Positions 24,874-33,659 of a DNA stretch of 55,275 nucleotides are shown here, piece after piece; the first letter of the stretch is position 1; every line of letters begins with the position of its first letter. The notes under the pieces are model-generated. The model was not told the DNA's origin, ran no database searches, and saw only the letters and a list, made by a program, of their open reading frames with translations. A program made the translations under genes and the position numbers. The stretch is from the NCBI GenBank assembly GCA_013286425.1, contig JABDFS010000007.1:173-55447 (forward strand). Direction: 5' to 3'. Source of the stretch: Bacteroidota bacterium. GTDB taxonomy: Bacteria > Bacteroidota > Bacteroidia > Chitinophagales > Chitinophagaceae.

Positions 24874-25689
24874 ATGGACAGAGAGGAAAGAAGAAGATTA
24901 AAGTATGAGGCGAGAGGGCATGCAAACGCTAATGGAGGCAATAGAATATGGAGTGGAATGTTATTGCTTGTTGCCGGTGGGTTATTAATGGCAAGGCAAT
25001 TAGGAGCAGACATACCTTCCTGGTTGTTTCATTGGGAAATGCTGATAATTGCAATAGGATTATTAATAAGTTTTAAAAGCGGGTTTAAAAATGCGGGCGG
25101 GCTTATAATGATATTGGTTGGTGTTGCTTTCTTATTGAATGATATTATACCAAATGCCCACATGGAAAATTTCATTTGGCCTGGAATTTTAATGATAGTG
25201 GGCATTGTTTTTATACTAAGGCCACGCTCTCCGAAAATGCACAAGTGGGATAAATGGGAAAGAAAGGATTGGAATAATTATGGTGAAAACCTGAAAAATA
25301 AAATTACTGCAGACAGCACCCCATTGCAATCTGAACCAATAGAAGATGACGCAGAATATATTGAAGTTAATTCAGTGTTTGGCAGCGTTAACAAACTGAT
25401 TCTCTCAAAGAATTTTAAAGGCGGTGAGATAAACGCTTTTATGGGTGGTGCAGAGATCAACCTGTTGCAGGCAGATATAAAAGGACCCGTGCAACTTGAA
25501 ATTAATACTGTGTTTGGCGGTGCTAAATTAGTTGTTCCCGGTAGCTGGCATGTGAAGAATGAAATAACAGCCGTATTTGGCGGCGTTGAAGATAAACGCA
25601 ATCCGGGCATCGCTTCTATTGAACTGAATAAAACGCTTACTATAAAAGGGGCTTGTGTATTTGGCGGAATTGAGATAAGGAATTTTTGA
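24874..25689 (+). CDS. LiaF-like membrane protein (DUF5668 plus cell-wall stress domain)
   Basis: This 271-residue protein has a cytoplasmic basic N-terminus (MDREERRRLKYEARGH) and four hydrophobic segments between about residues 25 and 112 (DUF5668/LiaI-LiaF-like). A C-terminal beta-solenoid-like domain follows (about 160-271) with repeated F(G/M)G(S/G) turns: VFGSVNKL, FMGGAEINL, VFGGAKLVV, VFGGVEDKR, VFGGIEIRN. In Firmicutes LiaF restrains a cell-envelope stress kinase. Here the gene heads an operon with a LytS-type kinase and LytTR regulator, so a similar sensing role is plausible (inference). Confidence 0.85.
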   Translation: MDREERRRLKYEARGHANANGGNRIWSGMLLLVAGGLLMARQLGADIPSWLFHWEMLIIAIGLLISFKSGFKNAGGLIMILVGVAFLLNDIIPNAHMENFIWPGILMIVGIVFILRPRSPKMHKWDKWERKDWNNYGENLKNKITADSTPLQSEPIEDDAEYIEVNSVFGSVNKLILSKNFKGGEINAFMGGAEINLLQADIKGPVQLEINTVFGGAKLVVPGSWHVKNEITAVFGGVEDKRNPGIASIELNKTLTIKGACVFGGIEIRNF

Positions 25690-25872
25690 TCACTATTTCT
25701 TACAACATCAAATCATCACCGTGGTATAAAATGTAGAGTTGGGTTATTGATGAAAGTTGAATGATGATAAAACAATCACCCGTAAATAATTCCATTGATT
25801 TGGTAAGTATAACTTATCTATAAAATAGTTAACCTCCGGTCAAACAGAACTGAAACATTTAAACCAAAAAAC

Positions 25873-26232
25873 ATGAAGTGGTATCTCGCAAAACTGGTTT
25901 ACAGAATTTTATGCGGAGATGGAAAACACACACCGCAATTTGATGAACAATTACGCCTGATAAATGCAGAAGATGAACTGCATGCTTTTCAAAAAGCAAG
26001 GTTATTCGGCCATCGCGAACAGGATAATTTTTTAAATGCGTCCGACAAACCTGTGCTTTGGAAATTTATTGATGTATCAGAAATTCATGAATTAAGCAGC
26101 CTTAACGACGGAGTTGAAATTTATTCCCGTATTTCAGAAGAAGAAAATGGTGACGTGTTTACAAAACTTACGTTGTTACGTGCCTCACATCTTCATGAAA
26201 ATTTTATGCATACATCAATGCAGTTAAATTAA
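25873..26232 (+). CDS. DUF4288-like protein
   Basis: This 119-residue soluble protein starts MKWYLAKLVYRILCGDGKHTPQFDEQ, which matches my memory of DUF4288: an opening WY-AK-V block, then a CGDG and QFDEQLRLI block. The remainder is a short mixed alpha/beta domain. Function is unknown in the family. It sits between the LiaF-like gene and the sensor kinase, so it may act in the same envelope-sensing unit. Confidence 0.7.
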   Translation: MKWYLAKLVYRILCGDGKHTPQFDEQLRLINAEDELHAFQKARLFGHREQDNFLNASDKPVLWKFIDVSEIHELSSLNDGVEIYSRISEEENGDVFTKLTLLRASHLHENFMHTSMQLN

Positions 26233-26263
26233 TACCGTTATATAAGCTTAATAACAAATCAAT

Positions 26264-27301
26264 TTGAACTCAGTTGAATCTAACAGGCGCCTGCTGTTGT
26301 TAAACATAGGCTGGTGGAGCATTGCAGGCTTAATTCATGCTTTTATTCTGCTGAGCATAGGCATTACTGTAAATGAAACAATTGTTGATACACTCATCAC
26401 TTTCGGCCTTATGGGCACAATGTGTTTTTTTATAGTAAACAATATGCGCTATTATTTGCCGAGAAAGGAAAAATACTGGTATATAATTTTTGTAAGTCTT
26501 GCTATAAGTGGTATATGCACAGTGATCTCAAAATTATTGCTCAAATTATTTATCGGTGATGATGCTGTGTATATACACCAGATATATCAGTCGTCAGGAC
26601 TTAGATTCGGCGTAGGTTTTTTGCTGGTAAGTTGTATTGCAATGATGAGTTTATTATGGTATAACCAGGAGGAACAGAAAAAAATGGACGCACATAAAGC
26701 AGAAACAGAGCAGCTGGCAAGAGAAGCGGAGCTTTATAAATTAAGGCAGCAATTACAACCGCATTTTTTATTCAACAGTTTAAATTCAATAAGTGCATTA
26801 ACAGCCTCGCAACCTGAAAAAGCAAGGCACATGATACACCAGTTAAGTGATTTTCTGCGCGGCACTTTACGAAAAGATGAAAAGCAATGGAACACATTAA
26901 AAGAAGAGATGCAATACCTTGAACTGTATCTTGAAATTGAAAAAGTAAGATTTGGTTACAGGTTACAAACTACTGTTGATTGTGATGAAGCTGCACTTGA
27001 TCTTAAACTGCCTTCTTTATTATTACAACCTGTTGTGGAAAATGCGATCAAGTTTGGTTTATATGATACAACAGGCGAAGTGATTATTAAAGTAAAGGCA
27101 CAAAAAAAAGATAACAATCTTGAAGTTTCAGTGGAGAATCCTTTTGATCCTGAAACTTCGCAACCTTTAAAAGGTACAGGATTTGGATTGGCCTCAATAC
27201 AAAGAAGATTATTTTTATTGTTTGCAAGGCAAGACTTGTTGAGTACGCAAAAAGAAGACAATCATTTTACAACAATCATTATTATTCCTCAAACTGTATG
27301 A
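26264..27301 (+). CDS. LytS-type sensor histidine kinase
   Basis: This 345-residue kinase has four membrane helices (about residues 10-30, 40-58, 66-85 and 110-130). A short coiled linker follows, then the His_kinase domain (PF06580 type) with phospho-acceptor His167 in QPHFLFNSLNS and an ATPase domain with LLQPVVENAIKFG and GFGLASI. There is no separate sensor domain, so it may sense through the membrane part or through a partner such as the LiaF-like protein. The start is a TTG at 26264; no ATG is available before the first helix. It overlaps the response regulator by 4 bp (ATGA). Confidence 0.93.
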   Translation: MNSVESNRRLLLLNIGWWSIAGLIHAFILLSIGITVNETIVDTLITFGLMGTMCFFIVNNMRYYLPRKEKYWYIIFVSLAISGICTVISKLLLKLFIGDDAVYIHQIYQSSGLRFGVGFLLVSCIAMMSLLWYNQEEQKKMDAHKAETEQLAREAELYKLRQQLQPHFLFNSLNSISALTASQPEKARHMIHQLSDFLRGTLRKDEKQWNTLKEEMQYLELYLEIEKVRFGYRLQTTVDCDEAALDLKLPSLLLQPVVENAIKFGLYDTTGEVIIKVKAQKKDNNLEVSVENPFDPETSQPLKGTGFGLASIQRRLFLLFARQDLLSTQKEDNHFTTIIIIPQTV

Positions 27302-28032
27302 ACGTAATTATTATTGATGATGAACCATTGGCAAGAAGTATTGTAAAAGAATACCTGCGATCTTATGACAATATAAATATTGTTGCGGAATGCAATGATG
27401 GTTTTGAAGGATTGAAAGCGATCAATCAATATGAACCTGATCTTATTTTTTTAGATATCCAGATGCCTAAGATAAATGGCTTTGAAATGTTAGAGCTGAT
27501 AGAAAATCCTCCTGTGGTTATCTTTACAACAGCCTTTGATGAATACGCCATTAAAGCTTTTGAAAACAATGCAGCTGATTATTTATTAAAACCTTTCAGC
27601 AAAGAACGTTTTAATAAAGCAATACAAAAATATATTCACCAGAAAAAAACAACGCCAGAGAAAACTGAAGCAATACTGGAAAGCGCATCACTATCACCTG
27701 TTCAGCAAAATCGTGTTGTGGTTAAAGATGGCAGCAAGATCAAAATAATTCCTATATCGCAAATTCAATATTTGGAAGCCGCTGACGACTACGTAAAAAT
27801 TTTTACTGCTGAAGGTTCGTTCCTCAAGAAAAAAACAATGAGCTATTTTGAACAATCGCTGCAGTCATTCCAGTTTGCACGCATTCATCGTTCTTATATT
27901 GTAAACACTCAATTGATCACACGTATTGATCAGTATGAAAAAGACAGTCACTTAGTGTTGTTAAACACAGGTTCTAAATTACCTGTAAGCAAAGCAGGTT
28001 ACGCCAAACTAAAAGAAGTATTAGGCATATAA
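27298..28032 (+). CDS. LytTR-family response regulator
   Basis: This 244-residue regulator has an N-terminal receiver domain (residues 1-118) with the acidic pair at 7-8, phospho-acceptor Asp53 in FLDIQMP and the conserved Lys in LLKPF. A C-terminal LytTR DNA-binding domain follows (about 145-240, with VVVKDGSKIKIIPISQIQYLEA and FARIHRSYIVN). The ATGA overlap with the kinase gene shows translational coupling. Its targets probably include its own operon; the direct repeat at 24760-24790 is a candidate site. Confidence 0.95.
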   Translation: MNVIIIDDEPLARSIVKEYLRSYDNINIVAECNDGFEGLKAINQYEPDLIFLDIQMPKINGFEMLELIENPPVVIFTTAFDEYAIKAFENNAADYLLKPFSKERFNKAIQKYIHQKKTTPEKTEAILESASLSPVQQNRVVVKDGSKIKIIPISQIQYLEAADDYVKIFTAEGSFLKKKTMSYFEQSLQSFQFARIHRSYIVNTQLITRIDQYEKDSHLVLLNTGSKLPVSKAGYAKLKEVLGI

Positions 28033-28035
28033 AAT

Positions 28036-28068
28036 AAAAATGCTGGTAGTTAAATTACCGGCTTTTTT
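28036..28068 (+). terminator. Intrinsic terminator after the LytTR gene
   Basis: GCTGGTA (28042-28048) and TACCGGC (28056-28062) pair with one G-T wobble around a 7-nt loop, followed by TTTTTT. A-rich bases precede the stem, so it could also serve the convergent gene ending at 28092. Confidence 0.85.
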
Positions 28069-28091
28069 ATTTTAATCTATTTTCAGGAAAT

Positions 28092-29630
28092 TTATTTAAT
28101 CAACTGCATTTTTTTTGTATCTATTTTTTTGCCATCAGCAATTAAAGAATAAAAATAATCTCCGTTTGAAAAATCATTCGCAGAAATATTAACCTGTCCA
28201 TTACCTTTTGTATTTAAGCTAACCATTTTTAAAACTTTCCCATTCACATCATTAATAACCAGCTGAGCATTTTTTACAGTGGATGGTAAATAATAATTAA
28301 TTACAGTATTGCCATTAGAAGGATTCGGCGCATTTTGTTCTATATATGCAGTATTTGAATTGATGACTGCATTACTATTATTAGATGACTGAGATACGTT
28401 GATGTTATTCTTGCTTAATGCTGCTTCAATATTTGTAAGCTCATTTTGTAGTTGATTGATTTTTTCATTCAGCGTTGCATTGTTTTCTTTTAAAGAATCA
28501 TTCTGTGCAGATAATTCCTGGACAGCTTTAACCAACGGCACAACAAAATCGCTGTAACGCAGTCCGTATAAACCATCTTTAGTTGCTGGTTTATCAACTC
28601 CACTGAAAATGTAATTGATCTTACTTGCTGCTTTCTCAACATCCTGTGCAATAAATCCATTATAAACAACCGTACTATTGTTTTCATTCTGTTTTTTAAG
28701 ATTTTCATCATTACTAATATCATTTGTCTTCCTGTTTCTGTTGTAGTATTGATCAAGTGCGCTTACATTAATTGAATAAGTTACCGGTTGCAACAACTTA
28801 ATAAACTCTAATCCTTTTACATCAGTTTTTATATTCGTTTTATACCTGCCGTCAGAAAGAGTTGTCCAGCTCACCTGTCCGCCGATAGATGTTACATCTG
28901 TATTGCCAATGCGCACTTTGTTTGAAGCATCAACTACAGTATTGTAACCAATAGCAGTGGCGTTGGTTAAATTATCAGCAGCAACATCAGTGTTAGCGCC
29001 CAGGCCTGTATTAGATGAACCTGTTTTGTTACTAACAAGTGCCCTGAATCCTATAGATGCATTTAAAATTCCTGTTGAATTATAATACAGCGCAGAGCTT
29101 CCTGAAGCTGTATTATAACTGCCTGACGTATTATAAAAAAGGCTTGCATAACCATCTGCCGTATTATAATCGGCTGTTGTATTTCCGCCAAGTGCATAAG
29201 CGCCTGAAGCAACATTATAATTGCCTGTTGTATTTGCTGTCATTGAATTACTGCCGGTTGCAGTATTGATCGATCCTTTTGTGTTATTGATTAATGTATT
29301 ATTTCCTATCGCAGTATTATAAGCGCCGGATGTATTCACAGCCAAACTTCTGTATCCAAAAGCTGAATTATATTTTCCGCTGCCTGAATTTAAAGCCTGC
29401 AGGCCAAAACTTATATTGCTGTTTGCATTGTTACCAAGATAACCGGCTGTTTGATTATTCACTTTAAACATTAATGCATTTGCATCTGTTGTGCCGATAA
29501 AATTAGTTCCGACAATTGTGCCGGCATTACCTGTGATTGACCAATAATTTTGTGCGTTTATATTATTTATTAATGCGAAAACAAAAAACAAAAGAATGTA
29601 AAGTGGTAAAAAAGTTGCAGATAATTTCAT
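28092..29630 (-). CDS. Secreted tail-fibre-like protein: YadA-like head repeats, S74 chaperone, T9SS tail
   Basis: This 512-residue protein has a signal peptide ending NNINAQ. Residues 75-230 carry 14- to 16-residue beta-roll repeats of the form NTSGxYNTAIGxxxL, like trimeric adhesin (YadA/Hep-Hag) heads. An intramolecular chaperone domain of the phage tail-spike type (peptidase S74) begins near residue 255, with the Ser-Lys dyad Ser259/Lys264 in LSDGRYKTNI and the helix GLRYSDFVVPLVKAVQELS. A coiled coil (about 370-410) follows, and then a T9SS tail starting EQNAPNPSNG and ending SLIADGKKIDTKKMQLIK. The plan suggests a trimeric fibre exported by T9SS. In phages S74 is cleaved off after folding, which would separate the T9SS tail from the head. 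Confidence 0.88.
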   Translation of the reverse strand: MKLSATFLPLYILLFFVFALINNINAQNYWSITGNAGTIVGTNFIGTTDANALMFKVNNQTAGYLGNNANSNISFGLQALNSGSGKYNSAFGYRSLAVNTSGAYNTAIGNNTLINNTKGSINTATGSNSMTANTTGNYNVASGAYALGGNTTADYNTADGYASLFYNTSGSYNTASGSSALYYNSTGILNASIGFRALVSNKTGSSNTGLGANTDVAADNLTNATAIGYNTVVDASNKVRIGNTDVTSIGGQVSWTTLSDGRYKTNIKTDVKGLEFIKLLQPVTYSINVSALDQYYNRNRKTNDISNDENLKKQNENNSTVVYNGFIAQDVEKAASKINYIFSGVDKPATKDGLYGLRYSDFVVPLVKAVQELSAQNDSLKENNATLNEKINQLQNELTNIEAALSKNNINVSQSSNNSNAVINSNTAYIEQNAPNPSNGNTVINYYLPSTVKNAQLVINDVNGKVLKMVSLNTKGNGQVNISANDFSNGDYFYSLIADGKKIDTKKMQLIK

Positions 29631-29801
29631 AGTAATTGATTTAAAATTGTAGTAATTTGGTAAGTCTTGTAATTTATAAACTATTCAGTAAAACCTGTGA
29701 AATTTAAGCGCCTTACTTAACTGACTTTACATTCATAGTAAGTATAAATAACAAAAGGGGTGTGATATATAAAAGTAAGTAAGAGGACCTAAGTAATAAG
29801 G

Positions 29802-31409
29802 CTATTTCAATGTAGTAACTATAGCAAATTTCTGATCAAGGCTAACCGAATAAAATTTTACATCTTCAAAAAATTGTTTGTTCCGTATTGCATAAATTCC
29901 TGAAAAATTTTCTGTACGTTCCTGCAAACTTCCGTTGGGAAATAAAACTGCTTTTAATTTTTGAATATGTTGGTGCTGTTCGGTAAATCTTCTTTTTTCA
30001 GCGCGCAATAATTTCTTTTCGAGTTCGGTTAATTTTTTTAGCGCTTTTGTTTTAAGTGCAAGCACATGATTGCTTAAAGTTGGGTCAATAGAAAGAGCCT
30101 GCTGTTCTAATTTATTATAGAGGCTTTCAAAGCTTTCTATTTTGCCGTTTAAAGCATAGCTGTTATTGGTGTTGATTGAAACGATCTTCTTCATCAACTC
30201 ATGTTCTTCAGCAAAAATATCTTCATTGTTCAATCCAAGTTTTTTTATGGTTTGATGTTGCTTTTCATCAATAATTAAAAAAGAGTTGCGTAAAAACAAA
30301 ACAGGATAAGGAACATCCGCCTGTTTGAATACTTCCTTCAATTCAAGCCAGTAAGCTAACTCTCCACCACCGCCTATAAATGCAATATTTGGAAGAATTG
30401 TTTCCTGTAAAGCGCCGCGTAAAATTACATTCGGACTAAAGCGTTCCGGGTTCTTATTTAATTCATCCAAAATCTCTTCTTCAGTAAATTCTTTTTCAAG
30501 ATTTTGAATTTTGAATTTTGAATTTTGAGTCTCAATTCTTTCCCGCTTATTATCAGTTAAATAAAATAAATTGATCTCTCTTCCACTTGCCTGAACTTTA
30601 TAATGTTCTTCCAGTTTTTTAGCTGTTTCTGATACAGCTTTATGCGAGAATTGTTCTTTTAATTCTTTTTCAAGAACAGGTTGAAACATTTTTTTAAAAG
30701 CAGCATTATCCGGTATCAACACGATCAAACCATATTCACCAAACAATGCATTTAATAAATGAAGTGTCGATTGCTGTATGGTTGATTTTTCTTTATATGC
30801 GTCACGAAATATTTTTATGAGTTCGCCACCATAAGGCAAAACAGAAAGCTGGCCTTCCATCTCATTCGTCAACTGCACAAGATTTTTATCAACCTTCATT
30901 CTGCCGACAGCGCCCGTTTGTTTTGTATTCCAAACATATTTTCGCTCATTAATGGTAATATTATTCAGCTCTTCAAGATCGGCATCTTCACTACCCATAA
31001 AATACACCGGAACAAAATTATATTGAGGCAATTGTTGTTGTATATCTTCCGCCAGTTTTATTGCATGAAAAATTTTATAAACAACATATAAAGGGCCAGT
31101 GAAAATATTCGGCTGATGTGCAGTAGTTACAGTAAAAGTATTTTCATCAAAAAGCAATTGAAGATTAGCGGAAACTTTTTCATGAACATTCAAACCTTCA
31201 TATTGTTGTTGCAATGTTTCAACCAGCGCTTTTCTGTGTTTAAAATTTTTTCTTTGATTGATGGATTGTTGTAACCCTTCTATGTTTGGTTGAAATTCAT
31301 AAAAAGGTTGTAACTGCGAAGCGTTATTAAGATAATCTATAACGAGCTTTGAAAAATATCCTGTTTGTTGGTAAGGTATGTAACTACAAATTGTTTCCAT
31401 GCTGCTCAC
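29802..31409 (-). CDS. bshC: Bacillithiol biosynthesis cysteine-adding enzyme BshC
   Basis: BshC joins cysteine to glucosaminyl-malate, the last step in making the thiol bacillithiol, in the cytoplasm. The 535-residue protein has the family landmarks: AHQPNIFTGPLYVVYKI near residue 115, YFMGSEDADLEELNN near 155 and GGGGELAYWLELKEVF near 345. A coiled coil (about 435-495) follows. Length is typical. An unusual insertion, ETQNSKFKIQNLE, is encoded by a 7-bp tandem repeat (30502-30529). The gene stands alone, divergent from the second LytS kinase gene; bshA and bshB are not in the window. Confidence 0.93.
   Translation of the reverse strand: MSSMETICSYIPYQQTGYFSKLVIDYLNNASQLQPFYEFQPNIEGLQQSINQRKNFKHRKALVETLQQQYEGLNVHEKVSANLQLLFDENTFTVTTAHQPNIFTGPLYVVYKIFHAIKLAEDIQQQLPQYNFVPVYFMGSEDADLEELNNITINERKYVWNTKQTGAVGRMKVDKNLVQLTNEMEGQLSVLPYGGELIKIFRDAYKEKSTIQQSTLHLLNALFGEYGLIVLIPDNAAFKKMFQPVLEKELKEQFSHKAVSETAKKLEEHYKVQASGREINLFYLTDNKRERIETQNSKFKIQNLEKEFTEEEILDELNKNPERFSPNVILRGALQETILPNIAFIGGGGELAYWLELKEVFKQADVPYPVLFLRNSFLIIDEKQHQTIKKLGLNNEDIFAEEHELMKKIVSINTNNSYALNGKIESFESLYNKLEQQALSIDPTLSNHVLALKTKALKKLTELEKKLLRAEKRRFTEQHQHIQKLKAVLFPNGSLQERTENFSGIYAIRNKQFFEDVKFYSVSLDQKFAIVTTLK
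30502..30529. repeat. Four-copy 7-bp tandem repeat TTTTGAA inside bshC
   Basis: TTTTGAA repeats with G residues at 30506, 30513, 30520 and 30527; the last copy ends in TTTTGAG. It codes QNSKFKIQN in the bshC frame. A gain or loss of one unit would shift the frame. Confidence 0.85.
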
Positions 31410-31554
31410 AAAAGTACTACAAGAAGTAAAAACAATTTGTTCAACTTACTATACCGGTTCATATTAAATTACAAACAACGCTGTTTACCTGCAAAATTTG
31501 TAAATACGCCGCAAACTTTGCCTTGCATTTAAACAGAGTATGATATTTGAATAA

Positions 31555-32658
31555 ATGAAAGCTTCAAAATATACTGTACCGTTTCATATAATCTGTTGCA
31601 TAAGTTTTTTGCTATTGCCGCTGATATTTTTTCCGCACCCTTCCAATACATTGGCCATTTTAAGCAACCCTCCAACCCAACGAGATTTTATAGCTCAGGC
31701 TTTGCTGATAGCTTTTTTCTATTTTAATTATTTCTATTTTATACCAAATTTTTATTTCAATAAAAAATATGTTGCGTTTTATTGCATGATTTTATTGTGC
31801 CTGTTGTTCATAATATTTCTGCCGTCGTTGTTAACAAATCACTCGCCTTTTGGTCATCCTGCTTATCCACCCGGTTCACATTTTAATCAACCTCCGCAAG
31901 ACTTTGACAAACCTGGTAGTATCGACGACCATCACCAACCTTCACCGCCGCAAAATCATGATGATTTTCCCTTCTTCGGTGAGATAAGTCATATAATATT
32001 TTTATTCTTCGTAGTGCTCCTTCTTTCACTGAGCTTAAAGATCAACAACCGCCTGAACAAAGTACAGCAGGAAAAAACAACTGCAGAATTATCGTACTTA
32101 AGGTCGCAGATAAATCCGCATTTTTTATTCAACACACTTAATCTTATTTATTCGCTCACAATAAAAAAATCTGAAAAAGCATCTGAAGCGGTAGTTATAT
32201 TGGCAAACATGATGCGCTACGTTATTTATGAAAGTGATAAAAATTTTGTACCGCTTAATAATGAAATTGCTTACATAAAAAATTATATTGAACTGCAACA
32301 AACACGTTTCGGCGCTTCAACAAAAATGATATTTGATGTAAATGGAGAAACAACATCATCCAAAAAAATTGCACCACTGATTTTAATTCCTTTTGTTGAA
32401 AATGCTTTTAAGCACGGCGTGAACTGCGAAGAAAATTCACTGATAAAAATTTATATTGATGTTGATGAACACGCTGTAATGTTATATGTTTATAATACTA
32501 AAGTCAGTAAAGCTTCATTGTTAAAAGATGAAGGTGGCGTTGGATTAAATAATACAAAGAACAGGTTACAGCTTTTGTACCCGGGCAAGCATGAATTAAG
32601 TATTAACGATAACCACAAAGGTTTTTCTGTGCATTTAAAATTGCATTTGTATGATTAA
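31555..32658 (+). CDS. LytS-type sensor histidine kinase (second pair)
   Basis: This 367-residue kinase has four membrane helices. The loop between the third (about residues 75-98) and the fourth (about 140-160) is unusually rich in Pro, His and Asp (HPAYPPGSHFNQPPQDFD, then HHQPSPPQNHDD). The His_kinase domain has phospho-acceptor His189 in INPHFLFNTLNL and an ATPase part with LILIPFVENAFKHG and GGVGLNNTKNRL. The His/Asp-rich loop may bind metal, an inference from composition only. The gene overlaps its regulator by 8 bp. Confidence 0.93.
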   Translation: MKASKYTVPFHIICCISFLLLPLIFFPHPSNTLAILSNPPTQRDFIAQALLIAFFYFNYFYFIPNFYFNKKYVAFYCMILLCLLFIIFLPSLLTNHSPFGHPAYPPGSHFNQPPQDFDKPGSIDDHHQPSPPQNHDDFPFFGEISHIIFLFFVVLLLSLSLKINNRLNKVQQEKTTAELSYLRSQINPHFLFNTLNLIYSLTIKKSEKASEAVVILANMMRYVIYESDKNFVPLNNEIAYIKNYIELQQTRFGASTKMIFDVNGETTSSKKIAPLILIPFVENAFKHGVNCEENSLIKIYIDVDEHAVMLYVYNTKVSKASLLKDEGGVGLNNTKNRLQLLYPGKHELSINDNHKGFSVHLKLHLYD

Positions 32659-33340
32659 AGCCGTTGCTGTTGATGATGAAATGCCTGCACTTGAAATCAT
32701 AAGCGGGTTCTGTGCCGGAATCCCGGGATTACATCTTGAAAAAACATTTAATAAACCCGCACTAGCGTTGCAATATTTAAAACAATTCCCTGTTGACATT
32801 TTATTTCTAGATATTAATATGCCTGCATTGAACGGCATCGAATTTTCAAAGATCATCGGTCAAAAAACAAACATCATTTTCACAACAGCATATAGTGAAT
32901 ATGCAGTGGAAGGCTTTAATGTAAATGCTGTTGATTATCTTTTAAAACCATTCAACTTTCAACGCTTTAAACAGGCAATTGATAAAGCTATGTTGTTTAT
33001 AAAAACAACTGAAGCAAATGCTGGATTATACATAACATTACGCATTAATTATGGCCTTGTAAAGATCAACACAGACACAATTTTGTTTGTTGAAGGACTT
33101 GATGATTATCTTAAACTTCATCTTATCAGCCAGAAACCAATCATTGTAAGAATGACGATGAAGTCTATGATTGAAAAATTACCTGCTGATAAATTCATAC
33201 GCGTACATCGTTCCTACATTATTCCTTTATCAAGAGTCAGCAGCGTACGCAACAAAATCATCCATATCGGCGTTGAAGAAATTCCACTCGGCAGCAGTTA
33301 TGAAGAGAGCTTTATGAAGGTTTTCAGGAATCCATCCTAA
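32651..33340 (+). CDS. LytTR-family response regulator (second pair)
   Basis: This 229-residue regulator has a receiver domain (1-118) with phospho-acceptor Asp54 in FLDINMP and Lys in YLLKPF, and a C-terminal LytTR domain (about 130-225) with LFVEGLDDYLKLHL and FIRVHRSYIIPLSRV. The 8-bp overlap with the kinase gene indicates coupling. No target gene is evident nearby, and no terminator follows closely. Confidence 0.95.
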   Translation: MIKAVAVDDEMPALEIISGFCAGIPGLHLEKTFNKPALALQYLKQFPVDILFLDINMPALNGIEFSKIIGQKTNIIFTTAYSEYAVEGFNVNAVDYLLKPFNFQRFKQAIDKAMLFIKTTEANAGLYITLRINYGLVKINTDTILFVEGLDDYLKLHLISQKPIIVRMTMKSMIEKLPADKFIRVHRSYIIPLSRVSSVRNKIIHIGVEEIPLGSSYEESFMKVFRNPS

Positions 33341-33469
33341 ATACTTCCATAAGGGAAGTACTTGCTAATACCTAAGACTTTAAAGTGGTTTATTATTCTA
33401 AGAAACAAACCCTTATAATTCATTGCTAAAATAAATTAAACACCTTCAAAACATTCCGGCACTATAAGC

Positions 33470-33488
33470 TCCTTTCCTTTGGAAAGGG
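33470..33488. repeat. Short inverted repeat (CCTTTCC-TTT-GGAAAGG)
   Basis: A 7-bp perfect stem followed by a G-rich stretch lies about 130 bp after the LytTR gene. This sequence type is a common dispersed palindrome between Bacteroidota genes (recollection). It may end the LytS/LytTR transcript. The rest of 33341-33659 holds only the palindrome at 33572-33589. Confidence 0.5.
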
Positions 33489-33571
33489 GTTTGGGGACAG
33501 GCCTTAACCGCAACAATTTTTCGCTTTACCTCATTTCGCTTTTCTCTTTTCAAACGAATAAAAAAATTTGT

Positions 33572-33589
33572 GTTGTAAAATTTCACAAC
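33572..33589. promoter_or_regulatory. 18-bp near-palindrome upstream of the dioxygenase
   Basis: GTTGTAAAATTTCACAAC is palindromic except for one base pair and lies 70 bp before the ATG at 33660. The size and symmetry fit an operator for a dimeric regulator. Confidence 0.4.
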
Positions 33590-33659
33590 CGTATAAATAA
33601 TTTTTATCGATCAATTGTTTACGCGCTGATAAAGTTTACTCACTCTAAAGAACACTTCT

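Noticed and set aside
28092..29630. Prophage tail-fibre region
   Set aside because: The S74 domain is phage-like, but the protein has a signal peptide and T9SS tail, and no other phage genes surround it.
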